Part shown: positions 9,301 through 18,506 of the stretch, one piece after another | Position numbering within the stretch: position 1 is the first letter of the stretch | Layout of the letters: every line of letters starts with the position of its first letter | DNA from: Micromonospora phaseoli | Lineage (GTDB): Bacteria > Actinomycetota > Actinomycetes > Mycobacteriales > Micromonosporaceae | NCBI RefSeq assembly: GCF_900109115.1 | Contig: NZ_FNYV01000005.1 | Coordinates: 253,509-317,508 of the forward strand | Length of the DNA: 64,000 bases | Reading direction: 5' to 3' | Program-made: the position numbers and the translations under genes | Notes under the pieces: generated by a model | The model's input: the letters and a program-made list of their open reading frames with translations, nothing else | What the model was told of the DNA's origin: nothing | Databases searched by the model: none

Positions 9301-10716
9301 GTGACGACTCGCCGTACGACCGCCGGTGCCGACCAGGGCCCGGCCGCGACTGGCACGACCCGCCGCAGCACCCGGAGCCGCCGTACCGCGGCCGCGGGTT
9401 CGGCCGACACCAGGGAGCCCCGACCAGCGGGCCAATCCTTCGTCCTGGACACTTCCGTCCTGCTCAGCGACCCGGCGGCGTTCCACCGCTTCGCCGAGCA
9501 CGAGGTGGTGCTACCGCTGGTGGTGATCTCCGAGTTGGAGGGCAAGCGCCAGCACCCGGAGCTGGGCTGGTTCGCCCGACAGTCGCTGCGCATGCTGGAC
9601 GAGTTGCGGGTGCGCCATGGCCGGCTCGACCGGCCGGTTCCCGCCAACGACGCCGGTGGCACCCTGCGCGTGGAGCTGAACCACACCGACGACGGCGTGC
9701 TGCCGCCGGGTTTCCGCAACGAGTCCAACGACGCCCGGATCCTCTCCGTCGCGCTGAACCTCGCCGCCGAGGGGCGGGAGGTGACGCTGGTCAGCAAGGA
9801 CATGCCGCTGCGGGTCAAGGCCGCCTCGGTGGGGCTGCGGGCGGACGAGTACCGGCACGGGCAGGCGAGCGACCCGACGTGGACCGGGATGGCCGAGCTG
9901 GAGCTGGGTGAGGACGACATCGCCCGGCTCTACGCCGGGGAGGCCATCGACGTCGACGCGGCGGCCGGTCTGGTCTGCCACACCGGCCTGGTGCTGCACT
10001 CGTCGCGGGGATCGGCGCTCGGCCGGGTACTGCCGGACAAGACCGTCCGGCTCGTCCGTGGTGACCGTGAGGCGTTCGGCGTACACGGGCGCTCCGCCGA
10101 GCAGCGGATCGCCCTCGACCTGCTGCTCGACGAGTCGATCGGGATCGTCTCGCTCGGCGGCCGGGCCGGCACCGGGAAGTCCGCCCTGGCGCTCTGCGCG
10201 GGGCTGGAGGCGGTGATGGAGCGCCGCCGGCACAAGAAGGTGATCGTCTTCCGTCCGCTGTACGCCGTCGGCGGTCAGGAGTTGGGCTACCTGCCAGGCT
10301 CGGAGTCGGAGAAGATGTCGCCGTGGGCCCAGGCGGTCTTCGACACGCTCGGCGCGGTGATGCACGAGAACGTGCTGGAGGAGGTCACCTCGCGTGGCCT
10401 GCTCGAGGTGCTGCCGCTGACCCACATCCGCGGGCGGAGTCTGCACGACGCCTTCGTGATCGTCGACGAGGCGCAGTCCCTGGAGCGCGGCGTCCTGCTG
10501 ACCGTGCTCTCCCGGATCGGTCAGGGCTCACGGGTGGTGCTGACCCACGACGTCGCCCAGCGGGACAATCTGCGGGTCGGGCGACACGACGGGGTCACCG
10601 CAGTGATCGAGGCGCTCAAGGGCCATCAGCTCTTCGCGCACGTCACCCTCAGCCGTTCAGAGCGTTCGCCAATTGCCGCAATGGTGACGGATCTACTGGA
10701 GGACATCCCGAGCTGA
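9301..10716 (+). CDS. phoH2: PhoH2-type protein: PIN domain fused to PhoH ATPase
   Basis: A 471-residue two-domain protein. The N-terminal PIN ribonuclease-like domain starts [13 protein letters not shown] near residue 46 and continues with VVISELEGK and [11 protein letters not shown]. The C-terminal PhoH-like NTPase has Walker [13 protein letters not shown] near residue 287 and Walker [12 protein letters not shown], followed by [12 protein letters not shown]. Mycobacterial PhoH2 homologues are RNA helicase/RNases related to VapC toxins. GTG 9301 has GGAG at 9290-9293; an earlier ATG at 9160 would add an Arg/Pro-rich tail. No VapB-like antitoxin gene is evident upstream. Confidence 0.92.
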   Translation: MTTRRTTAGADQGPAATGTTRRSTRSRRTAAAGSADTREPRPAGQSFVLDTSVLLSDPAAFHRFAEHEVVLPLVVISELEGKRQHPELGWFARQSLRMLDELRVRHGRLDRPVPANDAGGTLRVELNHTDDGVLPPGFRNESNDARILSVALNLAAEGREVTLVSKDMPLRVKAASVGLRADEYRHGQASDPTWTGMAELELGEDDIARLYAGEAIDVDAAAGLVCHTGLVLHSSRGSALGRVLPDKTVRLVRGDREAFGVHGRSAEQRIALDLLLDESIGIVSLGGRAGTGKSALALCAGLEAVMERRRHKKVIVFRPLYAVGGQELGYLPGSESEKMSPWAQAVFDTLGAVMHENVLEEVTSRGLLEVLPLTHIRGRSLHDAFVIVDEAQSLERGVLLTVLSRIGQGSRVVLTHDVAQRDNLRVGRHDGVTAVIEALKGHQLFAHVTLSRSERSPIAAMVTDLLEDIPS

Positions 10717-11003
10717 TGCCCGCCTAGGGCGTGTTTAGGCGTATTTTCTGAGTGACCCACGTCACAATTGGGGCTGGCCGTTTCCCAACAGCCTCACTGT
10801 GCGCGATGGTGTCCCACGGGCGCCCACGCACCGGACGCATCGTTGGTGATCGTTCGTCACTCCACGAGGGAGCGGACGTCGCCGGCAGGCGGACGCGGTG
10901 CGTCAACGGCGATCGGCACGCCGGTCGCGGGCGCTCGCGGCGCGCTCCGACCTGTGCGGTCGCGGTCACGCCGCGTCCCTGACCCCGACGAAGGGATCAC
11001 TTC
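10717..11003. other. Leader/intergenic region of the transglycosylase-like gene
   Basis: About 287 bases without a gene. It contains a CRP/GlxR-like site at 10751-10766. I looked for the conserved blocks of the c-di-AMP (ydaO) riboswitch, which often precedes cell-wall hydrolase genes in actinobacteria, and did not find them. Confidence 0.5.
10751..10766. promoter_or_regulatory. CRP/GlxR-like binding site
   Basis: AGTGACCCACGTCACA matches the CRP-family pattern TGTGA-N6-TCACA at nine of ten defined positions; the first T is A. It lies about 240 bases before the transglycosylase-like gene. In mycobacteria CRP is known to control a resuscitation-promoting-factor gene, so a link to wall remodelling is plausible. 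Confidence 0.5.
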
Positions 11004-11672
11004 GTGAGTCGGCCATGGCGCCGGTTCGCCGCCCGCACCGCAGCCATCGCGCTGCTCTCCGTGGGCGTAGCCGGCGGTTTCTACTTGAGCGAGGACCGCC
11101 AGTCCCAGCGCCCGGGCCCGGGCGCGCAGGTAGCGGGCAGTGTCACCGAGATCGACGTCGACTATCGGCAGGAACAGGCGGTCTCCCGCCAGGTCCGGGC
11201 CGCCCGGCAGCAGGCAACCGAGGTCAGGAAACAGGCCCGTGCCGCCGCGGAGAAGGCCCGCAAGGCCGAGGAGGCGGCGCGGAAGAAGGCTGAGGAGAAG
11301 GCCGCCAGGGAGGCCGCGGCCCGGATCGCGAAGCCGTACGACGGACCGATCCCCGAGTCCTGCGAGGAGTACAGCGGCAACCGGAAGGTCGGCTGCGCGA
11401 TGATGATCGACGCAGGATTCAAGATCGACCAGTTCCCCTGCCTCGACAAGCTCTGGAACAAGGAGAGCGGCTGGAACCACAAGGCCCGCAATCCCTCCTC
11501 CGGGGCGTACGGCATCCCGCAGGCCTACCCGGGCAACAAGATGTCCTCGGTCGGCGACGACTGGGAGACCAACCCGGTCACCCAGATCAAGTGGGGTCTG
11601 GGCTACATCAAGGGCCGGTACAGCAACCCTTGCGGCGCTTGGACGCAGTCGCAGAACAAGGGCTACTACTGA
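11004..11672 (+). CDS. Secreted transglycosylase-like (SLT/lysozyme-fold) protein
   Basis: A 222-residue protein with a signal-anchor at residues 8-28 (ARTAAIALLSVGVAGGFYL). An Ala/Lys/Glu-rich helical or coiled stalk covers about residues 55-110. The C-terminal domain starts at about residue 118, where LWNKESGWNHKARNPSSGAY carries the likely catalytic Glu, followed by GIPQAYPG and IKWGLGYIKGRY. These features match small lytic transglycosylase-like proteins that cleave peptidoglycan outside the cell. GTG 11004 follows GAAGGG at about 10989. A strong hairpin lies 15 bases after the stop. Confidence 0.85.
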   Translation: MSRPWRRFAARTAAIALLSVGVAGGFYLSEDRQSQRPGPGAQVAGSVTEIDVDYRQEQAVSRQVRAARQQATEVRKQARAAAEKARKAEEAARKKAEEKAAREAAARIAKPYDGPIPESCEEYSGNRKVGCAMMIDAGFKIDQFPCLDKLWNKESGWNHKARNPSSGAYGIPQAYPGNKMSSVGDDWETNPVTQIKWGLGYIKGRYSNPCGAWTQSQNKGYY

Positions 11673-11687
11673 GCTGAACGACGGTGG

Positions 11688-11717
11688 AGGGGAGGTTGGT
11701 CGCGACCAACCTCCCCT
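11688..11717. terminator. Perfect 15-bp-arm palindrome after the transglycosylase-like gene
   Basis: AGGGGAGGTTGGTCG is followed directly by its complement CGACCAACCTCCCCT, then TTCCG. A long hairpin 15 bases after the stop codon is the likely terminator. Confidence 0.75.
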
Positions 11718-11815
11718 TCCGTACCCCGTCTTGCCGAGGCCCGGGACGGGCGGTGGGCCAGGCCCCGTGCGGTGAAAAGTGGCGCCTGCCGGCATTTGCT
11801 GATAGCTGTTGACAG

Positions 11816-12472
11816 GTGACCCTGCACCCCGGAAGTGGTGGTGACCCCCACCGGTTCGGCACCGAGGCCTTCTACGCGTCCATCGGTCGGGCCTTCGTCG
11901 CCATGTGTGCCGTGGTGCCGGTCCTGTTCCTGATCGAGGGCCTCGACCAGTGGCTCGGTGCCGGCTTCGACTCCGCCGCCGGCATCATCCCGCAGCGCAT
12001 CGACGGGCTGGACGGGGTCTTCTTCTCACCCTTCCTGCACCACGGCTTCGACCACCTCTACAGCAACAGCATCCCGCTGATCCTGCTCGGCACCTTCGTG
12101 CTGGCCGCGGGTGCCCGACGGTTCCTCTGGTCCACCCTGGTGATCGTTCTGGTCAGCGGCCTGGGTGTGTGGTTCACCGGCTCGCCCAGCACGATCGTGG
12201 TCGGTGCCAGCGGGGTGATCTTCGGGTACCTCGGCATCCTGCTCACCCGGGGCATCGTCGAGCGGAGCTGGTGGAATTTCGCCGTCTTCCTGCTGGTCGG
12301 TCTGCTCTACGGGGGCCAGTTGGTCGGCGTGCTGCCCACCGACGAACGAATCTCCTGGCAGGGCCACCTCTTCGGGCTGCTCGGCGGCATCGTGGCCGCG
12401 GTCATCTTCCGCCGCCGCCGGTCCGACCTCGACGGGCCGTACCGCTCCGAATCCCCGATGACCATGCCCTGA
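11816..12472 (+). CDS. Rhomboid-family intramembrane serine protease
   Basis: A 218-residue polytopic protein with about six membrane helices. The catalytic pair is visible: Ser132 in VVGASGVIFGYLG and His184 in SWQGHLFGLLGG. The family HxxxN region reads LHHGFDHLYSNSIPL near residues 74-88. Rhomboids cut transmembrane substrates inside the bilayer; the substrate is unknown. GTG 11816 is used with only a weak upstream GACAGG. The last 71 bases overlap the end of the convergent transporter gene. Confidence 0.9.
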   Translation: MTLHPGSGGDPHRFGTEAFYASIGRAFVAMCAVVPVLFLIEGLDQWLGAGFDSAAGIIPQRIDGLDGVFFSPFLHHGFDHLYSNSIPLILLGTFVLAAGARRFLWSTLVIVLVSGLGVWFTGSPSTIVVGASGVIFGYLGILLTRGIVERSWWNFAVFLLVGLLYGGQLVGVLPTDERISWQGHLFGLLGGIVAAVIFRRRRSDLDGPYRSESPMTMP

Positions 12473-13436
12473 ACCGCCCGCCGAGCGCGGCGACCGCCAC
12501 GGCGACCAGGGTGAGAACGGCGCCGAGCAGGGTGGTCACGTCGGGCTGCGAGGCCGCCGACGGCAGCAGCACATCCAGCAGCAGCGCGCCGACGACCTGG
12601 CCGGCGACGGTGGCCAGGCCGAGCAGCAGCACGCCGGTGAGACGGACGACCGCCGCCGCCACCGCGATGAACGTCACGCCGATCGGCCCGCCCAGGTAGA
12701 GCCAGGGCTCGGTGGGTAGGCCACCGGTAGGCAGCCCGCGCAGCGCCAGACTGACGGCGAACGCGGCCAGCAGCACCGTCGTACCGACGGCGAAGTTGAC
12801 CAGGGTGGCGGTCAGCGTGCTCCCCGTGACCACCCGGACCCACCCGTTCACCGCCTGCTGCCACGCCACTGCGACGCCCGCCAGCAGCGGCAGCAGGGCC
12901 AGACCCAGGGTCGCCGGCTCGCCGAGCCGGTCGCCGACGGCCAGCAGCACCGCTGCCACGGTCAGCACCGCCCCGGCCAGCCGGGCGGCGGTCACCGGTT
13001 GCCGGCCGCTCGGGCCGATCCCCGCCCGGTCGACGGCCAGGCTGCTGGCTGACTGGCCGGCCACGATCGCCACGGTGAACACCGCCACACCCAGGGTGCC
13101 GACGGTGGCCCCCTGGGTGAACACCAGGAACGCGCCGCACGCCCCGCCGAGGCACTGCCAGGGCCGCAACGTGCCCCGGGCCAGGGCGGTGCGCAGCGTG
13201 GCCAGACCTCGCCGCCCGCCGGCGGTGGCGGGTACCAGCAGGATCAGCAGCAGCAGGCCCGAACCGAACGAGACGACCGCGGCGGCGACGCCGTCACCGA
13301 GGCGCCCGCCCAACTCGCCGTTGATCCGCGACTGGGTGGCCACGGCGACCCCGGCGAATGCCGCCAGTCCCACCGCGCCGGCCCGGCGACCCGTCGACAC
13401 CGTCGTCCGGGTCGCCGCTGCGGCCGTCCCCCTCAC
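12402..13436 (-). CDS. DMT-family (YdcZ/DUF606-type) membrane transporter
   Basis: A 344-residue protein with about ten membrane helices in two similar halves. Each half opens with a pattern like VATQSRINGELGGRLGD or VAWQQAVNGWVRVVTGS, where the Q-x-x-x-N-G motif is typical of YdcZ/DUF606 permeases. Substrate unknown. GTG start at 13436. The 3' end overlaps the rhomboid gene by 71 bases tail to tail. Confidence 0.85.
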   Translation of the reverse strand: MRGTAAAATRTTVSTGRRAGAVGLAAFAGVAVATQSRINGELGGRLGDGVAAAVVSFGSGLLLLILLVPATAGGRRGLATLRTALARGTLRPWQCLGGACGAFLVFTQGATVGTLGVAVFTVAIVAGQSASSLAVDRAGIGPSGRQPVTAARLAGAVLTVAAVLLAVGDRLGEPATLGLALLPLLAGVAVAWQQAVNGWVRVVTGSTLTATLVNFAVGTTVLLAAFAVSLALRGLPTGGLPTEPWLYLGGPIGVTFIAVAAAVVRLTGVLLLGLATVAGQVVGALLLDVLLPSAASQPDVTTLLGAVLTLVAVAVAALGGRFRAWSSGIRSGTARRGRTGGGGR

Positions 13437-13467
13437 GCCACCCCGCCGTGCCTGATGGTTCGCTCAC

Positions 13468-14499
13468 TCAAGCCTGTTCGTCCAGTGGCCGGCCGTCGAA
13501 GTCCACCGCCGAGTAGAGCGCCAGCTTCTCCAACCGGTGGTACGAGTCGATCACCCGGATGGTGCCGCTCTTGGAGCGCATCACGATCGACTGGGTGTAC
13601 GCCCCACCGGACCGGTACCGCACCCCGCGCAGCAGGTCACCGGAGGTGATGCCGGTTGCCACGAAGAAGCAGTTGTCCCCGGTGACCAGGTCGTCGGTGG
13701 TGAAGACGCGGTCCAGGTCGTGTCCCGCCGCGATCGCCTTCTCCCGCTCGGCCTCGTCCCGTGGCCAGAGCTTGGCCTGCAGCATCCCGCCCATGCACTT
13801 GAGGGCACAGGCGGCGGTGATCCCCTCCGGCGTGCCGCCGATGCCCATCAGCACGTCCACCTCCGACTCGCCGCGGGCGGCGGCGATGGCACCGGCGATG
13901 TCGCCGTCGGAGATGAAGCGGATACCGGCTCCGGTCCGGCGGATCTGACCGACCAGGTCTTCGTGCCGGGGACGGTCGAGCACACAGACGGTCACCTCGG
14001 AGACGCTGGTGCCCTTGGCCTTCGCGATACGCCGCAGGTTCTCGGCGGTACCGGCCTCGATGTCCACCACGTCAGCGTAGGCCGGGCCGACGGCGAGCTT
14101 GTCCATGTAGAAGACGGCACTCGGGTCGAACATCGCCCCGCGCTCGGCCACCGCCAGCACCGCGAGGGCGTTCGGCATCCCCTTGGCCATCAGGGTGGTG
14201 CCGTCGATCGGGTCGACCGCGACGTCCACCGCCGGACCGGTGCCGTCACCGACCTCTTCACCGTTGAAGAGCATCGGGGCGTTGTCCTTCTCACCCTCGC
14301 CGATCACCACGATGCCCGTCATCGGGATCGAGTTGATCAGCTTGCGCATGGCGTCGACGGCGGCGCCGTCGCCGCCCTCCTTGTCACCCCGGCCGACCCA
14401 CCGGCCGGCAGCCATAGCCGCGGCCTCGGTGACCCGTACCAGGTCCAGGGCGAGGTTACGGTCGAGGTTCTGTGGGGTTCGCGTCCTGGTGGTCGTCAT
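13468..14499 (-). CDS. glpX: Class II fructose-1,6-bisphosphatase
   Basis: A 343-residue GlpX-type phosphatase, the gluconeogenic step from fructose-1,6-bisphosphate to fructose-6-phosphate. Metal and substrate motifs are [14 protein letters not shown] near residue 58, [15 protein letters not shown] near residue 85, and [19 protein letters not shown] near residue 190. Start ATG 14499 has an excellent GAGGAGGAG site at about 14508-14516, so the longer reading to 14745 is rejected. It is divergent from a DUF4245 gene, the same pair as Rv1099c-Rv1100 in M. tuberculosis, and works with PEPCK in gluconeogenesis. Confidence 0.96.
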   Translation of the reverse strand: MTTTRTRTPQNLDRNLALDLVRVTEAAAMAAGRWVGRGDKEGGDGAAVDAMRKLINSIPMTGIVVIGEGEKDNAPMLFNGEEVGDGTGPAVDVAVDPIDGTTLMAKGMPNALAVLAVAERGAMFDPSAVFYMDKLAVGPAYADVVDIEAGTAENLRRIAKAKGTSVSEVTVCVLDRPRHEDLVGQIRRTGAGIRFISDGDIAGAIAAARGESEVDVLMGIGGTPEGITAACALKCMGGMLQAKLWPRDEAEREKAIAAGHDLDRVFTTDDLVTGDNCFFVATGITSGDLLRGVRYRSGGAYTQSIVMRSKSGTIRVIDSYHRLEKLALYSAVDFDGRPLDEQA

Positions 14500-14642
14500 G
14501 AAGCGGCTCCTCCTCGCGGCGGTGCGGGGCGGGCCGGCGTTGCCGGCTTTGTTCCTGATCCTCACACGATGGCGGACGCGTGGCCGGAGCGGGGCGGTGA
14601 TGGGCCGGATACCGCCGGTCGGGCGGCTGCGAGAATGGCGAG

Positions 14643-15311
14643 GTGGAACCCGCACAGCCTGCCGACCGCGTACCCGCAGACGAGCCCCCGACCGGTGACC
14701 AGCCGACCGTCGAGCGGGCCGGTGGGTCGGACGCACCCCCGCCACGGCCGGAATTGAGACGAACCGCCGGAGAGCCGGTGACGCCGGGCGAAGGCGGTGC
14801 CAGGAAGTCAGAACGCTCGCCCAGGGACATGGCGATCTCGCTGCTGGTGCTGCTGGTCCCGATCGCCCTGCTGCTCGCCTTCTACCGGGGGTTCCTCGGC
14901 GGGGACGAGCCGAACACGGTCGACCCGGCGCCGGCCTTCGACCAGGCGAAGTCGGCCGGCGCGTTTCCGGTGAGCGAGCCGACCGGGCTGAGTGACGGTT
15001 GGAAAACCGTACGGGCGGCCTACCGCACCGCCGAGGACGGCGCGATCCTTCGGGTGGGCTACATCACCCCGGAGGGGCGGGGCCTGCAGCTGGTGCAGAG
15101 CAACGTGCCGGCGGAACGGCTGCTACCGGCCGAGTTGACCGCCGAAGGGCGACCGCAGGGGCAGACCGATCTCGGGGCCAGCACCTGGCAGCGGTACACG
15201 GCGCGCGGCAACGAGCAGGCACTGGTGCTGCTTCAGCCGGACCGTACGGTGATCGTCGTCGGCGACGCCCGGGACAACGAACTGCGGGCGCTCGCCACCG
15301 CCGTCGATTGA
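14643..15311 (+). CDS. DUF4245-family single-pass membrane protein
   Basis: A 222-residue protein with a Pro/Glu-rich cytoplasmic tail and one membrane segment at about residues 63-84 ([19 protein letters not shown]). The extracytoplasmic domain of about 130 residues contains [10 protein letters not shown] and [17 protein letters not shown]. This organisation and its position next to glpX match DUF4245 proteins conserved in actinobacteria; function is unknown. GTG 14643 start. GAGAAT a few bases upstream could act as a -10 box for a leaderless transcript. Confidence 0.8.
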   Translation: MEPAQPADRVPADEPPTGDQPTVERAGGSDAPPPRPELRRTAGEPVTPGEGGARKSERSPRDMAISLLVLLVPIALLLAFYRGFLGGDEPNTVDPAPAFDQAKSAGAFPVSEPTGLSDGWKTVRAAYRTAEDGAILRVGYITPEGRGLQLVQSNVPAERLLPAELTAEGRPQGQTDLGASTWQRYTARGNEQALVLLQPDRTVIVVGDARDNELRALATAVD

Positions 15312-15415
15312 CAAGGTGCCCCCAGGATGTCGCCCGGATCCGCTACGCTCCCCGGGTTCGATGCCTGATCGGCCCGATCCGGCGGGCTTTCCTGTTTTTG
15401 AAGAGAGAACGATCT

Positions 15416-16219
15416 GTGAACATTCGACGTTGGAGCGTGGGCGTCATCGCCGCCACGCTGCTCGTTCCCGGCTTGGCCGCCTGCAACTCCAGCGGTACCG
15501 ACTCGTCGTCCACGGGCTCCTCGCCCGAGTCGGTCATCCCGGCCGACCCCAAGGCGGCGCTGGTCGCCTCCACCAAGGGGCTGGCCGACGGCAACTTCAC
15601 CTTCGCCATCGCGGCCGACTCGATAACGGGCAAGGGCACCCTGCACAAGCCCAGCAACAGCGCCCAGATGACCATGACCATGGGCGACGAAGACTTCACC
15701 ATGGACTTCGACCTCATCCAGATCCAGCCCGACACCTGGGTGAAGGTCGACCTGGGTGACCTGTTCGACGGCGTCCCGGGCATGGAGGCGTTCAAGGACA
15801 AGTACCAGCACCTCGACGCCGCGAAGGCCAGCGAGGCGAAGAGCCTGGATGTGTTCAAGGAGGGCACCGACCCGGCCAACGCCGCGGCGATGTTCGAGGG
15901 CCTCACCGACGTGCAGAAGACCGGCGAGGGTGCCTACAGCGGCACCTTCGACCTCTCCGCGGTGAAGGACTCGATCGCTGCGGACGAGGATGTGCTCAAG
16001 GAGTTGGGCGACAAGGCCAAGGCGATCCCGTTCACCGCGAAGCTGGACACCGAGGGCCGGCTGACCGAGTTGGTCATGTCCGTCCCCGCTGCCGGTGAGA
16101 CCAAGGCGCAGGACTTCAAGGTCACCTACGCCGACTATGGTGCCGCGACCGCGGTGCAGAAGCCGCCGGCGGACCAGGTCATCGAGGCGAACGAGCAGAC
16201 CTACGAGATGTTCAAGTAG
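15416..16219 (+). CDS. LppX/LprAFG-like lipoprotein (first of a tandem pair)
   Basis: A 267-residue secreted lipoprotein. The signal peptide ends in the lipobox GLAAC near residue 22, followed by a Ser/Thr-rich linker. The mature part (about residues 40-265) contains STKGLADGNFTFAIAAD, WVKVDLGDLF, and GRLTELVMSVP, the layout of the LprG/LppX fold that binds lipids or lipoglycans at the membrane. GTG 15416 with AAGAGAG at 15401 sets the start. The next gene is a clear paralogue. A strong terminator follows 17 bases after the stop. Confidence 0.85.
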   Translation: MNIRRWSVGVIAATLLVPGLAACNSSGTDSSSTGSSPESVIPADPKAALVASTKGLADGNFTFAIAADSITGKGTLHKPSNSAQMTMTMGDEDFTMDFDLIQIQPDTWVKVDLGDLFDGVPGMEAFKDKYQHLDAAKASEAKSLDVFKEGTDPANAAAMFEGLTDVQKTGEGAYSGTFDLSAVKDSIAADEDVLKELGDKAKAIPFTAKLDTEGRLTELVMSVPAAGETKAQDFKVTYADYGAATAVQKPPADQVIEANEQTYEMFK

Positions 16220-16236
16220 GTCGCACCAGCGCTGCG

Positions 16237-16266
16237 AACGGGGGTGGGCTGCGGCCCACCCCCGTT
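16237..16266 (+). terminator. 13-bp stem terminator between the tandem lipoprotein genes
   Basis: AACGGGGGTGGGC pairs perfectly with GCCCACCCCCGTT around TGCG, followed by TCGCG. It separates transcription of the two paralogues, so the downstream copy should have its own promoter. Confidence 0.8.
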
Positions 16267-16402
16267 TCGCGTACCCAGCGTGACGCGGCACCCGTCGGGC
16301 GGTGCGGCCGGGGGTCCGGTGATTGCGCGGGCGGGAGAGTGGGCACAGAAAAGGGGAGCCTCCGGCGCGAGATGCGTCGGGTGACCCTGCTGGGAGACAC
16401 CG

Positions 16403-17233
16403 ATGACCGTTCGACGAATGAGCGCCGGCCTCGTGGCCGCTGCCCTGTTCACGCCCGGAGTCGCCGCCTGCACCACCACCGGCGACGCCGGCTCCACCGC
16501 CACACCGTCCGCCACCGCCTCCGGTGCCGCGCCCCAGGTCGACAGCGACGCCAAGCAGGCGTTGCTGGACTCCACTCGGGAGATCAGCAACGGCAACTTC
16601 CGGTTCAGCATGTCCGGTGCCGGATCCGTCGCCGAGGGGCAGGTGCACCAGCCGAGCCAGAGCGCTGAGATGCGGATACGCCTCGGCGAGCCGACCGACG
16701 ACCTGGCGATCAGCCTCGACCTCGTGCACGCCAAGCCGGACAGCTGGGTGAAGCTTGACCTCAAGGGCAGCGCGGCGACCAGGGTGCCGGGTGTGGACCG
16801 GCTCAACCTCGGCAAGTACCAGCATCTCGACCAGAACCGGATCCAGGGCGACCGGAATCTCGGCTTCGATTTCGACCAGGTCGACCCGGCCGGCAGCGAG
16901 GTGCTCACCCAGGCCGTCACCGAGGCGCAGCGCACCGGCGACGGTACCTACACCGGCACCATCGACCTGTCGAAGGCCGCCGACGCCGGATCGCTCGACC
17001 CCACGCTGATCACCGCGCTCGGCCCGCAGGGGAGCGCCGTGCCGTTCACCGCGACGACCGATGCGCAGGGGCGGCTCACCGAGCTGGTCGTGCAGCTGCC
17101 CCAGAGCGGCCAGGCCGCCGGGCAGGAGATCAAGGTGACGTACAGCGACTACGGCAACGCGACCGAGGCCACCAAGCCCCCGGCCGACCAGGTCGTCGAG
17201 GCGCCGCCGGAGCTGTACAACCTGTTCGACTGA
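16403..17233 (+). CDS. LppX/LprAFG-like lipoprotein (second of a tandem pair)
   Basis: A 276-residue lipoprotein with a signal peptide ending in the lipobox GVAAC near residue 23 and a Thr/Ala-rich linker. The domain shares blocks with the upstream gene: STREISNGNFRFSMSG, WVKLDLKG, KYQHLDQ, GRLTELVVQLP, VTYSDYG. The pair evidently arose by duplication and has diverged. The fold is that of LprG/LppA lipid-binding lipoproteins; ligand unknown. ATG 16403 follows GGGAGAC. Terminators lie on both sides, so it is probably monocistronic. Confidence 0.85.
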   Translation: MTVRRMSAGLVAAALFTPGVAACTTTGDAGSTATPSATASGAAPQVDSDAKQALLDSTREISNGNFRFSMSGAGSVAEGQVHQPSQSAEMRIRLGEPTDDLAISLDLVHAKPDSWVKLDLKGSAATRVPGVDRLNLGKYQHLDQNRIQGDRNLGFDFDQVDPAGSEVLTQAVTEAQRTGDGTYTGTIDLSKAADAGSLDPTLITALGPQGSAVPFTATTDAQGRLTELVVQLPQSGQAAGQEIKVTYSDYGNATEATKPPADQVVEAPPELYNLFD

Positions 17234-17242
17234 GGACGACCC

Positions 17243-17274
17243 GCGCGGCGGGAGGGCACCGGCTCCCGCCGCGC
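17243..17274 (+). terminator. 12-bp stem terminator
   Basis: GCGCGGCGGGAG and CTCCCGCCGCGC pair perfectly around an 8-base loop, 10 bases after the second lipoprotein stop codon. Confidence 0.75.
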
Positions 17275-17339
17275 CGTCATGCGCTCGTCTGCGCATCGGG
17301 AAAGATGAGCGGAACCGGTGTCGAACATATGTTCAGGTA

Positions 17340-18506
17340 ATGGTGAGTTCATCGACCGGGCGGGCCCTGCCATCGCTGACGAGTTTGCGAATCATCGCCG
17401 CCAGCCTGGTCTTCTTCGGTCACGGGGCGGTGCTTCAGATATTCGCCGACCCGGATGTCAACCAGTCCCTGTTCCATCTGGCCCGTAACGCCAGCCCGCT
17501 CGGGCTTTCCTACTTCTTCGTCCTCAGCGGCTTCGTGCTGCTCTGGTCGCACCGTCCGGAGGACACCGCCGGACGGTTCTGGCGGCGACGGCTGGTGCGG
17601 ATCTTCCCCAACCACGTGCTCGTCTACGCCGCGATGCTGATCATGATTGTGGTCGCTGGCGGGCAGCTCGCCACCACGGATGCCCTGGCGAGTCTCTTCC
17701 TGGTTCAGTCCTGGTGGCCCCACCCGACGCTGTGGCTGAATGCGGTGAACATCCCGACCTGGTCACTCTCGGTGGAACTCCTGCTCTACCTGGCGTTCCC
17801 GCTGACCCTGGCCCTGGTCAACCGGATTCCGCGGCGGCATCTGTGGGCGGCGACGGCGCTGATCGCCGGCGGCGCGATCGCGATGCCTCTCATCGTCAAC
17901 GAGTACTGGTCGTACGACGCGCAGGCCGTCACCACGGAGCCCGCGATCCAGCAATGGCTGCTCTACGCCTCACCGGTCGCCCGACTCTTCGAGTTTCTGG
18001 TCGGCATGCTCATGGCTCGGATCCTGATAGCTGGACAATGGCCGCGCATCCGTCCGATCCTGGCCCTGACAATCATCATTGTGATGTACGTGGTCACGCT
18101 CGACATCGAGCTGATGGGCGGCTACCAGGCGCTCTTCCTGATTCCGCTCGCCCTGCTGGTCACCGGGTGCGCGGCAGCGGACCTGGCCGGGCGAACCCGC
18201 CTGTTGAACCGTCCGTGGCTGGTCTGGACAGGTGAGTTGACCTACGGCTTCTATCTCGTGCACTTCACCGTTCTGGTGGGCGTACACGCCGCCTACAGCG
18301 GGCAGTCGTGGGTCGGATACCTCTACGATGCCCGGCAGTTCACGATCGCCGGCGGGATCCTCTTCCTGGTCGGAACGTTCCTGCTGTCGCTGTTCATCGC
18401 CGGCGTGCTCTACACCTTCGTCGAGCATCCCCTCATGCGTCGCTGGGCGCGCCCGAACAGGGACCGCACGCCCACCGAGCCGCCGGTAGTCGAGCGGGCC
18501 GGATGA
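17340..18506 (+). CDS. Acyltransferase-3 family membrane protein (OafA/YrhL-like)
   Basis: A 388-residue protein with about ten membrane helices. The N-terminal SLRIIAASLVFFGHGAVL carries the conserved Arg and His of acyltransferase family 3, followed by YFFVLSGFVL and RFWRRRLVRIFPNHV, all signatures. Such enzymes O-acetylate or acylate sugars of the envelope or of secondary metabolites. ATG 17340 start with weak CAGG. Codon choice is less extremely GC than in neighbouring genes, which could reflect recent acquisition. Its stop overlaps the start of the next small gene by four bases (ATGA). Confidence 0.9.
   Translation: MVSSSTGRALPSLTSLRIIAASLVFFGHGAVLQIFADPDVNQSLFHLARNASPLGLSYFFVLSGFVLLWSHRPEDTAGRFWRRRLVRIFPNHVLVYAAMLIMIVVAGGQLATTDALASLFLVQSWWPHPTLWLNAVNIPTWSLSVELLLYLAFPLTLALVNRIPRRHLWAATALIAGGAIAMPLIVNEYWSYDAQAVTTEPAIQQWLLYASPVARLFEFLVGMLMARILIAGQWPRIRPILALTIIIVMYVVTLDIELMGGYQALFLIPLALLVTGCAAADLAGRTRLLNRPWLVWTGELTYGFYLVHFTVLVGVHAAYSGQSWVGYLYDARQFTIAGGILFLVGTFLLSLFIAGVLYTFVEHPLMRRWARPNRDRTPTEPPVVERAG

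Noticed and set aside
10725..11003. c-di-AMP (ydaO) riboswitch in the leader of the transglycosylase-like gene
   Set aside because: The leader is long enough and the gene type fits, but I could not find the conserved ydaO sequence blocks; only a CRP-like site is supported.
15308..15349. TTGACA ... TACGCT as promoter of the first lipoprotein gene
   Set aside because: The two boxes are 30 bases apart, too far for a standard promoter.
15233..17296. 687-residue antisense frame over the lipoprotein pair
   Set aside because: Explained by codon bias of the two real lipoprotein genes, and it crosses two strong terminators.
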